Assembly: GCA_964553885.1 (NCBI GenBank)
Contig: CAZKLP010000012.1
Span: forward strand, 1 to 17,613
From: JACPHB01 sp964553885
Lineage (GTDB): Bacteria > Patescibacteriota > Minisyncoccia > UBA10092
Direction: 5' to 3'
DNA: 17,613 bases
The notes under the pieces: generated by a model
What the model saw: the letters and a program-made list of their open reading frames with translations, nothing else
What the model was told of the DNA's origin: nothing
Databases searched by the model: none
Made by a program: the position numbers and the translations under genes
In this document: piece by piece, positions 6,755 through 12,530 of the stretch
Layout of the letters: each line of letters opens with the position of its first letter
How positions within the stretch are numbered: position 1 is the stretch's first letter

Positions 6755-6762
6755 ACCAGAAA

Positions 6763-6791
6763 ATAGTATCAATTTTTTTTGTTTCTTTCAA
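6763..6791 (-). promoter_or_regulatory. Promoter of the MBL-fold gene, predicted leaderless
   Basis: On the minus strand, TTGAAA (6786-6791) and TACTAT (6763-6768) are separated by 17 bp. Eight nt separate the -10 box from the ATG at 6754. It lies back-to-back with the S1 gene promoter, the two -35 boxes being 3 bp apart. Confidence 0.6.
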
Positions 6792-6794
6792 TAG

Positions 6795-6822
6795 TTGACA
6801 AGGAAATAATCCATGATATCCT
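6795..6822 (+). promoter_or_regulatory. Promoter of the S1 gene, predicted leaderless
   Basis: A perfect TTGACA (6795-6800), a 16-bp spacer and TATCCT (6817-6822) preceded by TG (extended -10). Nine nt separate the -10 box from the ATG at 6832, leaving a leader of about 0-3 nt. Confidence 0.7.
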
Positions 6823-6831
6823 TTCCAGGGT

Positions 6832-7947
6832 ATGAATACGGCGGAAAACATAATGCAAAATTTGGCGCTTAAAATGCCCAAGGTCTTTGATTTGCCCAAA
6901 GCCGGTGAAGTGGTTGAGGGCCGGGTAATGAAAAAAAGCGCCAGAAACTTATATATTGACTTGGGCATCTGGGGCATCGGAATTGTTTATGGCATAGAGT
7001 TTATCAACGCCGCCGATATAATAAAAAATTTGAAAATCGGCGCTTCTGTTTTTGCCAAAATTGTAGAAGTTGAAAACGAAGAGGGCTTTCGGGAACTTTC
7101 TTTGGCCGAAGCAAAAGAGCAGAAATCGTGGGATTTAATAAGAGAACTTAAAAGAACCAACCAGGTCATAACGACTAAAATTTTAAATGTTAACCGCGGC
7201 GGGTTAATTGTTGAAATTTCCGGCATTGCCGGTTTTCTTCCCGTTAGCCAGCTCGCGAGCGAACACTATCCGCGCGTGGAAGGCGGAGATAAAAATAAAA
7301 TCTTAGAAGAGCTCTCCAAGTTTACCGGAGCCGAGTTTAAAGTAAGAGTTTTAGATTTTGACCCTAAAGAAGATAAATTGATTGTTTCGGAAAAAGCCGC
7401 CGAAGAAGAACATTTGAAGCGCGCTATTGAGCGCTACAAAGTCGGGGATGTGGTGAACGGTTTTGTTTCCGGCGTAGTGGATTGGGGCGTTTTTATAAAA
7501 TGGCCTATGGAAGAAGAAACGCTTGAAGGGTTGATTCACATTTCCGAACTTGATTGGCAACTTGTGGAAAATCCGGCCGATTTGGTTAAAGTTGGAGACG
7601 AAGTGTTGGCCCAAATTATTGATATCGCGAGCGACCGGATTTCCCTGTCTTTAAAACGGCTTAAAGTTGATCCATGGAAAACGGCTTCGGAGCTTCTTCA
7701 GAAAGGAATGATTATTGAAGGTTTGGTTAAAAAATTTAATTCTTTCGGCGCTTTTGTTGAAGTGGCCTGCGGTAAAAACGGCGAAACATTACAGAGCCTT
7801 TGCCATATTTCAGAATTTGGCTTTGAAGAAAAAATGAAAAATGAGCTTAAGCCCGGCGATCGCTATCAATTTAAAATTTTGGCGTTTGTTCCGGAAGAAC
7901 ACCGGATGAGCCTGGGGGTTTTAAAAGAAGAAAAATTAAATATTTAA
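6832..7947 (+). CDS. rpsA: S1 RNA-binding domain protein, 30S ribosomal protein S1-like
   Basis: The 371-aa protein is built of four S1 (OB-fold) repeats at about residues 25-93, 107-189, 203-276 and 290-365. The third (VGDVVNGFVSGVVDWGVFI...GLIHISELDW...VKVGDEVLAQII...RISLSLKRL) and fourth (GMIIEGLVKKFNSFGAFVE...CHISEFGF) match best, and the first two are more diverged. Ribosomal S1 recruits mRNA to the 30S subunit. E. coli S1 has six repeats; four-repeat forms occur in other bacteria. The ATG at 6832 follows a strong extended -10 promoter so closely that its own mRNA is probably leaderless. A 17-bp hairpin after the stop (7990-8037) probably ends transcription. Confidence 0.88.
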   Translation: MNTAENIMQNLALKMPKVFDLPKAGEVVEGRVMKKSARNLYIDLGIWGIGIVYGIEFINAADIIKNLKIGASVFAKIVEVENEEGFRELSLAEAKEQKSWDLIRELKRTNQVITTKILNVNRGGLIVEISGIAGFLPVSQLASEHYPRVEGGDKNKILEELSKFTGAEFKVRVLDFDPKEDKLIVSEKAAEEEHLKRAIERYKVGDVVNGFVSGVVDWGVFIKWPMEEETLEGLIHISELDWQLVENPADLVKVGDEVLAQIIDIASDRISLSLKRLKVDPWKTASELLQKGMIIEGLVKKFNSFGAFVEVACGKNGETLQSLCHISEFGFEEKMKNELKPGDRYQFKILAFVPEEHRMSLGVLKEEKLNI

Positions 7948-7989
7948 ATTTAGTAATTATTTTAGTAATAATAGTAATAAATAAATCTA

Positions 7990-8037
7990 AAAATCTAACA
8001 ACTTAATTTCCGATCGGTTCTTAAGTTGTTAGATTTT
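7990..8037. terminator. 17-bp perfect hairpin with the shared TTTCCGATCGG loop (copy 2)
   Basis: AAAATCTAACAACTTAA (7990-8006) and its exact complement (8021-8037) close a 14-nt loop, TTTCCGATCGGTTC. It sits between the converging S1 and unknown-protein genes, 42 nt after the S1 stop. The stem ends in TTTT on the plus strand, so it is a plausible though AT-rich terminator for the S1 gene. The 50 nt that follow (8040-8090) show no gene. Confidence 0.65.
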
Positions 8038-8092
8038 AAATCTATAGGATAGGATTAGGAAAGTTTTTTTACCTTTTATATTTTTAAAACAT

Positions 8093-8128
8093 AAAAAAAG
8101 CCCCAAATCCCGCAAAGCGGGACGGGGC
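8093..8128 (-). terminator. Terminator of the Nudix operon
   Basis: GCCCC (8100-8104) pairs with GGGGC (8124-8128), and TCCCGC (8108-8113) with GCGGGA (8117-8122), as one hairpin with small internal loops. On the minus strand it is followed by seven Ts (complement of 8093-8099). It lies 11 nt past the stop of the 208-aa gene. Confidence 0.85.
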
Positions 8129-8138
8129 AAGCAAATTT

Positions 8139-8762
8139 TTACTTCAAGTGTTTTGGGATTTCCGGCGAATTTTTGTCTAACATGGTTACTGTAATTTTTA
8201 CTTCTTCCCTCTCCCATAAAACATCAATTCTGTAGAACATAAAACTCATTTGGCTCATCACGGACACATATACCGGCTCAAAGCGCCAATCGCCGGGAAC
8301 CGGCGGCAGATAACTTTGATGGTAAAACCGCAGAGCCAGATAAGCGTGAGTTTCTAAATCGGTTTTTGGCTGAATCAGTTTAGTTTCTTCCACCCATTGG
8401 TTGACTCTGGTGTCAAAACAGCGGTGCCGGGCCAGTTTCACTAAGGCCGGCGCCTTAATCAGAAACTGCAACTCTCCCCAGCCATCGCTTGAATCAAGGC
8501 CTAAAAAGGGCATAAAAATTTCTACAGTCTGTACAACGGAGTCCCAATAAGTTGAATCAGCTTCTAAATCTCTTTTATAAACTTTAAGCAATGCTCTTTC
8601 GTGGTTACGGTCTCTGTGCCAAAACTGATTCGGCTTTACAAAATAATCAGTCAGTTTATTCTGTCCCAATAAAAAGCCGGTATCTGCATTTTTAGTAACG
8701 GCGCAAGCGGTAAAGTGGATTTCACAGCGACCAAACAATCTGACAAATTTTTGCTTTTCCAT
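8139..8762 (-). CDS. Unrecognised soluble protein, second gene of the Nudix operon, 207 aa
   Basis: The start at 8762 (MEKQKFVRLFGRCEIHF) was chosen over an in-frame codon at 8792 because GGGAGG stands 6-7 nt before it. It begins 2 nt after the Nudix stop, so the two are co-translated. No signal peptide or membrane segment is seen. The protein is rich in aromatic and charged residues (FWHRDRNHERALLKVYKRDLEAD; LRFYHQSYLPPVPGDWRFEP) and ends in a probable beta-strand region (VKITVTMLD). I do not recognise the family. The pairing suggests that it acts with, or on the product of, the Nudix enzyme, but no reaction can be assigned. Its terminator lies at 8093-8128. Confidence 0.75.
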   Translation of the reverse strand: MEKQKFVRLFGRCEIHFTACAVTKNADTGFLLGQNKLTDYFVKPNQFWHRDRNHERALLKVYKRDLEADSTYWDSVVQTVEIFMPFLGLDSSDGWGELQFLIKAPALVKLARHRCFDTRVNQWVEETKLIQPKTDLETHAYLALRFYHQSYLPPVPGDWRFEPVYVSVMSQMSFMFYRIDVLWEREEVKITVTMLDKNSPEIPKHLK

Positions 8763-8764
8763 TG

Positions 8765-9517
8765 TTATCCTCCCTGCCTTACGACAGCCCATTCTGCGTA
8801 TCTTTCCAAAAGCTCTTCATCGTCCGGCCGCAGCCGCTGTGCCCGGCACTCGTAAAGCTCATTCTTTTTTCTGACCGTATCGGCAAGAAGATTGTAAACG
8901 TAATTTCCGACTTCTTCCCGCTTGATTTCCGGGAAGAGCTTGTCAAAATCGGGAATAAGTTCGTAAAAGTTGTAACCTAAATACTCCAGTACTCCGAAAA
9001 TTCTATTTCTCGTGGAAAAATATATCCCTTCAGGATTTTTAGTTTTTTCCGTTGCGCCATCTTCCCGTTGGGTAATTTTAATAGCCAAGGGCATTTTTAA
9101 AATGCTTCCCAAATCCGCCAGCATCACCCTTCTAGTTTCATTCGTCTCTTCAATACTTCTAAACCCTTTATTTCTAAGGCTCTCATCGTTAATTCTTTTA
9201 AGAAAGAATATATAAATATCGTTATTGACAAACGGCTTGGCTTCAAAAAGAATTTCTCCGAATTCGGAATTTTTTCCTCGCGTCGCAATTTCAGTAAGCA
9301 AACCGGCTTCGCCCAAAACTTCGCGGCGAACCGTTTCATCCGGTTTTTCACCATCCAAACTGCCGCCGCCGGGAAGTCCCCAGCCGTCCGGCTTGCCTTC
9401 CTCGCCGTTTGGCTCTAAGGGGTCGGCGGTATTATGAATCAAATAAATTCTTAGCGGAATTTGGTTATTTTCAATAATTACTCCGAAACAGGATGTTATT
9501 TTAGGCAACGGCTCCAT
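8765..9517 (-). CDS. Nudix hydrolase-domain protein, 250 aa
   Basis: Nudix enzymes hydrolyse nucleoside diphosphates linked to another moiety. The N-terminal half has the fold, with WGLPGGG followed by the Nudix box GGSLDGE-KPDETVR-REVLGEAGL (GX5EX7REUXEEXGU). The first Glu of the EE pair (Glu56 of MutT) is Gly here, while the catalytic RE Glu and the second Glu are present. The C-terminal extension of about 100 residues (from about 150) is helical, charged and unrecognised, making the protein longer than a minimal Nudix domain. The ATG at 9517 has AAGAGGAAAAC just before it. Expression should come from the promoter at 9661-9689, through a leader of about 135 nt containing two palindromic elements. 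The substrate is unknown. Confidence 0.88.
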   Translation of the reverse strand: MEPLPKITSCFGVIIENNQIPLRIYLIHNTADPLEPNGEEGKPDGWGLPGGGSLDGEKPDETVRREVLGEAGLLTEIATRGKNSEFGEILFEAKPFVNNDIYIFFLKRINDESLRNKGFRSIEETNETRRVMLADLGSILKMPLAIKITQREDGATEKTKNPEGIYFSTRNRIFGVLEYLGYNFYELIPDFDKLFPEIKREEVGNYVYNLLADTVRKKNELYECRAQRLRPDDEELLERYAEWAVVRQGG

Positions 9518-9537
9518 GTTTTCCTCTTGTCTGTTTG

Positions 9538-9576
9538 CCCCGACGCTTTTGTCGGGGTCCCGACTTTACGTCGGGA
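9538..9576. repeat. Double-hairpin element, CCGAC/GTCGG family (copy A)
   Basis: Hairpin 1: CCCCGAC (9538-9544), loop GCTTTT, GTCGGGG (9551-9557). Hairpin 2 directly follows: TCCCGAC (9558-9564), loop TTTAC, GTCGGGA (9570-9576). It lies in the predicted leader of the Nudix operon, about 20 nt before the start codon. Related double hairpins occur at 15240-15278 and 17248-17289. Confidence 0.75.
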
Positions 9577-9597
9577 TTGTTTTGTCAAAGAAGTTTC

Positions 9598-9633
9598 TCC
9601 GCCTTCGCCTCGCTGAAGCTCGGCTCCGGCGGA
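9598..9633. repeat. CCGCCTTCG-type palindromic element in the Nudix leader
   Basis: TCCGCC (9598-9603) pairs with GGCGGA (9628-9633). The interior (TTCGCCTCGCTGAAGCTCGG) contains further complementary segments. It is similar in its arm sequence to the palindrome at 1713-1746 and to the in-frame element in gyrA. Confidence 0.5.
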
Positions 9634-9660
9634 CACGGTCCGAAAACTCGGATTACTGTA

Positions 9661-9689
9661 AATATACATTTTTTTCATCAATATGTCAA
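9661..9689 (-). promoter_or_regulatory. Promoter of the Nudix operon
   Basis: On the minus strand, TTGACA (9684-9689), 17 bp, TATATT (9661-9666). The start is predicted near 9654, giving a leader of about 135 nt. The -35 box forms TGTCAA-TCTG-TTGACA with the -35 box of the divergent promoter. Confidence 0.8.
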
Positions 9690-9693
9690 TCTG

Positions 9694-9722
9694 TTGACAA
9701 GTTTTTAATACTTTGATATATT
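9694..9722 (+). promoter_or_regulatory. Promoter of the GC-rich orphan gene
   Basis: TTGACA (9694-9699), 17 bp, TATATT (9717-9722): the same two hexamers as the divergent Nudix promoter, 4 bp away in mirror image. The transcript would start near 9729. Its leader has CTAAAC-AGGA-GTTTAG (9737-9752), a hairpin showing AGGA in its loop. Confidence 0.8.
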
Positions 9723-9767
9723 GTAGCCAATAGTTCCTAAACAGGAGTTTAGCTCAAGAGGCCAATA

Positions 9768-10730
9768 ATGGCCCTCAAGAGTAAGAACCTAACAAGACAA
9801 GTCCCCGCAACGGGGCAATGGAGGGCCATCATGGCCGGTAAGCCCAAGCACGTGGTTCTGAAGTCTGATGTAGAGAAGAAATTCTCCGCAGAGGTCTTTG
9901 ACCTCATGCGGATCAAGCTCACTCCGAAGGTTGGCGGCAACGTCAATCTGGGGGTGAAGCTGGCCGCGGAGTACTTCGCTCCTCGCAAGCCGGCCACCGT
10001 CACGGTGGCTGAGCTGGGGGACGCCATCCCTCAGATCGTGGCCAAGTTCGAGGCCGAGTCCAAGTCGGTGGCCAGCAACAGCGGCCGGCTGCCTCTCGGC
10101 GACGAGGCCCAGAAGGAGTGGGACTCGGGCAAATGGCGTGGCAAGCTCACGGTCCATGGCCTCCGGCAGCGGTTCACTGCGGAGATCAAGGACAACGTGG
10201 ACCTGACCACGGGGATGTTGGACACCTACGCGGCCGAGCTGGCCGCGGAAAAGGCGAAGGTCGCCGAGCTTGTGAGCGAGCGCGACGACCCGGACAGCAA
10301 GCCGGTGGCCTGCGGGTCGCCGGTGCACCGCGGCTCGAGCGAGCCGTTCCAGCCCACCATCCGCTTCCGACTCACCCGCGACGACGCGGGCGAGCTGGTG
10401 AGGATGAAGCACCCTCAGGGTGCCGTGTTCGTCGAGGTCGGCAATTTCCTTGTCGTCCCCGGCGACGAGGAAAACAAGGTGGCGGCCAGCGGAGTGCCCT
10501 ACTGCCCTGACTGCCGCGAAGCCGGCTGGCAGCTCGGTCGCGAGACCGAGACCAAGGTCACTTTCTACACCTTCAGCGGCGCCCAGCGAAAGCTCGGCGC
10601 CATGAAGAAGTCAACCGAGGGGCAGGTTGCCCTCGGTGACCAGATCAAGGCGGCGGCCGCCAGGGTCTTCGGTGGCGTCGGCACCCGCCGGCAGCGCGCC
10701 GACTGGCGCCAGAACCGCGGCCGGCGGTAA
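9768..10730 (+). CDS. GC-rich orphan gene of unknown function, 320 aa
   Basis: I do not recognise this protein. It has a basic N-terminus, a helical Ala/Glu/Lys-rich stretch (about 150-172), and four candidate zinc ligands (Cys182, His187, then Cys246 and Cys249 in YCPDC). A strongly basic tail (RRQRADWRQNRGRR) suggests nucleic-acid or ribosome binding. There is no signal peptide or membrane segment. The base composition is sharply different from its neighbours: sample 60-nt lines inside are 63-72% GC, with mostly G/C-ending codons. The gene stands alone between its own promoter and terminator. Two starts compete: ATG 9768 (AAGAGG, 6 nt away) and ATG 9831 (GGAGGG, 5 nt away). The 21 codons between them include CTA, ACA and AGA, unlike the rest, so 9831 (299 aa) may be the true start. 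Confidence 0.75.
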   Translation: MALKSKNLTRQVPATGQWRAIMAGKPKHVVLKSDVEKKFSAEVFDLMRIKLTPKVGGNVNLGVKLAAEYFAPRKPATVTVAELGDAIPQIVAKFEAESKSVASNSGRLPLGDEAQKEWDSGKWRGKLTVHGLRQRFTAEIKDNVDLTTGMLDTYAAELAAEKAKVAELVSERDDPDSKPVACGSPVHRGSSEPFQPTIRFRLTRDDAGELVRMKHPQGAVFVEVGNFLVVPGDEENKVAASGVPYCPDCREAGWQLGRETETKVTFYTFSGAQRKLGAMKKSTEGQVALGDQIKAAAARVFGGVGTRRQRADWRQNRGRR

Positions 10731-10753
10731 GCGGTAGGCAGAGGCAGGCGGTT

Positions 10754-10800
10754 GGGCGGCGAGACCTTCAAGGTCTCGCCGCCCCTCCGCTCTTTTTTTT
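10754..10800 (+). terminator. Strong terminator of the GC-rich gene
   Basis: GGGCGGCGAGACC (10754-10766), loop TTCAA, and the exact complement (10772-10784) form a 13-bp GC-rich stem. CTCCGC and eight or more Ts (10793-10800) follow. Confidence 0.88.
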
Positions 10801-10806
10801 AATTTT

Positions 10807-10902
10807 TAAAAAAATCTAATAAATGTTATTTACTTTACTTGGAAGCGGAGCTTCCAAGTGGAAACTCTATATTATGTAGATGTCATTTATTAGCTCTTTT
10901 TA
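10807..10902. repeat. Nested inverted repeat: 19-bp arms around a 10-bp hairpin
   Basis: Arms 10807-10825 and 10884-10902 match at 17 of 19 positions (perfect core CTAATAAATG/CATTTATTAG). Inside, ACTTGGAAGC (10837-10846), loop GGA, GCTTCCAAGT (10850-10859) is a perfect 10-bp hairpin. The layout repeats that of 6054-6151 with different sequence. It fills most of the gap between the GC-rich gene's terminator and the beta-CASP gene. Confidence 0.65.
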
Positions 10903-10961
10903 AAATTTTAATTAAACTTTAAAACCTAAACCGAAAGAGAAAAGAAAAAGGAGGGTTTTCG

Positions 10962-12299
10962 GTGAACTTCAAAGCGCTTAGCGGAGGGATCCCAATTAGC
11001 GGGTCTCATTATTTAGTTGAGGTTGAAGGCAAAAGAATTGCTATTGATTGCGGGGCGGTACAAAAAGGCGGAAAAGTTTTGCCGCCGCCGATCGTCGAAG
11101 GCCATATTGATTTATTACTTATTACCCATGGCCATCTTGACCATATTGGCATGCTGCCTCTTTTTACAAAGAAGCATCCCGACACGCCGATTTACAGCAC
11201 CAAGGTTACCTGGCGCTTTGCCAGAATGCTTTTATGGGATTCTCATAAAGTAATGTTTCATAAGTTGGAACGGGGAGAAAAAGTTGAAACATATTTTTCC
11301 GCTTCCGACATCGTAAACGCTTTGAGTTTAAAGAGATTCCGGTTAATTCATAATTCGGAGTGGTTTTCGCCTTGGTCGGGCTGGAAAATTCGTTTTTGGC
11401 CGGCCGGCCACATCAATGGGGCGGCTTCCATTCACATCATTTCACCAAAGGGTTTTAGAATCATTCACTCCGGCGACATCAGCTTTCACGATCAGCCCAC
11501 GATAAAAGGGGCGGAAATTATCAACGATATCTTTTCTCCGGAGGTCCTGATTACCGAAGGGACTTACGGCGATAGAAACTTGCCGAACCGCGCCGAGGAA
11601 AAGAAACGGTTTGTTAATCGAGTTATCAGAATTCTTAGTCAGGACGGCAAAGTTCTAATCCCGTCTTTTAGTATTACCGGACCGAATATTGGAATTATTC
11701 TGGCTAATGGTTTGGCCAATGCCGGAGTTGATATTCCGGTTCATATTGACGGGATGATTCGGACGGCGGCCGGAATTATCAACGGCTCAAGAGAATGGAG
11801 TTCGAATGATGACGGCCTGGTTTTCCCCAAAAACTTAGTCGCCATACCCGAAGATCCGGAGAAAGCCCGCGTTTACCGCCAGAAAATTCTTGAAGGCGGC
11901 CCGGCTGTTATTGTTTCTTCCCACGGAATGTTTGAGGGAGGCCTCGTGATGTTTTACGCTCCCCACATTCTTCCCGACTACAAAAGCGCGGTGCTTCTTC
12001 CCGGTTATCAGGCCGAAGGTACCGGCGGTCGGAAACTCTTGGAGCTTGAGCGCGGTGATCAGTTTCAGATTAACCGGAAACAGTTTCCGATTTACTGCGA
12101 AGTGGAGAGGTTTCATCTCTCGTCGCACGCCTCGGGGAAAGAGCTAGCCGACTGGATATCCGAAATTCAGCCGTGGCAGGTCATAGTTACTCATGCCGTC
12201 CGGTCGGCTTTTGAAGGTCTGAAGAGCAAAATCAAAGAGCGCCACCCGGCTATTGCTGTTTCCGGAGGTTTCAACGGCGAGAACATCCGATTGGATTAG
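10962..12299 (+). CDS. Metallo-beta-lactamase/beta-CASP-type RNA-processing nuclease-like protein
   Basis: The 445-aa protein resembles the COG1236/CPSF-type beta-CASP group of RNA-processing zinc hydrolases. Visible motifs are ITHGHLDHIG (His56, His58, Asp60, His61), WPAGHINGAAS, IIHSGDIS, LITEGTYGDR (motif A acid), an inserted cap-like region, VIVSSHGMFEGG, the LSSHASGKELADWI segment, and VTHAVRSAFEG near the C-terminus. With all metal ligands apparently present, it is probably an active nuclease acting on RNA. The exact substrate and direction cannot be read from sequence. It starts with GTG, preceded by a strong AAGGAGGG Shine-Dalgarno (10949-10956, about 5 nt before), in contrast to the leaderless genes. 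A terminator follows at 12312-12340. Confidence 0.85.
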   Translation: MNFKALSGGIPISGSHYLVEVEGKRIAIDCGAVQKGGKVLPPPIVEGHIDLLLITHGHLDHIGMLPLFTKKHPDTPIYSTKVTWRFARMLLWDSHKVMFHKLERGEKVETYFSASDIVNALSLKRFRLIHNSEWFSPWSGWKIRFWPAGHINGAASIHIISPKGFRIIHSGDISFHDQPTIKGAEIINDIFSPEVLITEGTYGDRNLPNRAEEKKRFVNRVIRILSQDGKVLIPSFSITGPNIGIILANGLANAGVDIPVHIDGMIRTAAGIINGSREWSSNDDGLVFPKNLVAIPEDPEKARVYRQKILEGGPAVIVSSHGMFEGGLVMFYAPHILPDYKSAVLLPGYQAEGTGGRKLLELERGDQFQINRKQFPIYCEVERFHLSSHASGKELADWISEIQPWQVIVTHAVRSAFEGLKSKIKERHPAIAVSGGFNGENIRLD

Positions 12300-12311
12300 T
12301 TTTTCGCTCGC

Positions 12312-12340
12312 CCCCGGCGTCATTTCGCGCCGGGGTTTTA
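12312..12340 (+). terminator. Terminator of the beta-CASP gene
   Basis: CCCCGGCG (12312-12319), 8-nt loop, CGCCGGGG (12328-12335), then TTTTA, starting 12 nt after the stop codon. Confidence 0.8.
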
Positions 12341-12388
12341 TGTTGCCTTTTTTTAAATTTTTACACGCCTTATCCTTAGACATAATCT

Positions 12389-12434
12389 AAATTTAACCAC
12401 TTAATTTCCGATCGGCTGATAATGTGTTAAATTT
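12389..12434. repeat. Hairpin with the shared TTTCCGATCGG loop (copy 3)
   Basis: AAATTTAAC (12389-12397) pairs with GTTAAATTT (12426-12434). An imperfect inner stem encloses ATTTCCGATCGGCTGA. It lies between the beta-CASP terminator and the ftsH promoter. Its loop and the flanking ACTTAATTTCCGATCGG match copy 2 at 8001-8016. Confidence 0.6.
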
Positions 12435-12463
12435 TATATAGGAATATGTGAGATTGGTAAAAT

Positions 12464-12492
12464 TTGCAAAATTATAAAATCTATGATAAATT
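12464..12492 (+). promoter_or_regulatory. Probable promoter of ftsH
   Basis: TTGCAA (12464-12469), 17 bp, TAAATT (12487-12492) with an extended -10 TG at 12484-12485. The predicted 5' UTR is about 30 nt and has no visible Shine-Dalgarno sequence. Confidence 0.5.
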
Positions 12493-12530
12493 ATCCCAGT
12501 ACTGATTTTAGCGTTTAAAAGTTAAAATAA

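Noticed and set aside
7955..7990. TAGTAAT-like repeats after the S1 gene, considered as iterons or a CRISPR fragment
   Set aside because: The copies are short, irregular and AT-only, with no spacer structure; no CRISPR array is present in the window.
9789..10510. Long open frames antisense to, and out of frame with, the GC-rich gene
   Set aside because: High GC content makes stop codons rare in all frames. Their translations are Arg/Pro/Ala/Leu-rich, and they have no promoter or Shine-Dalgarno of their own.
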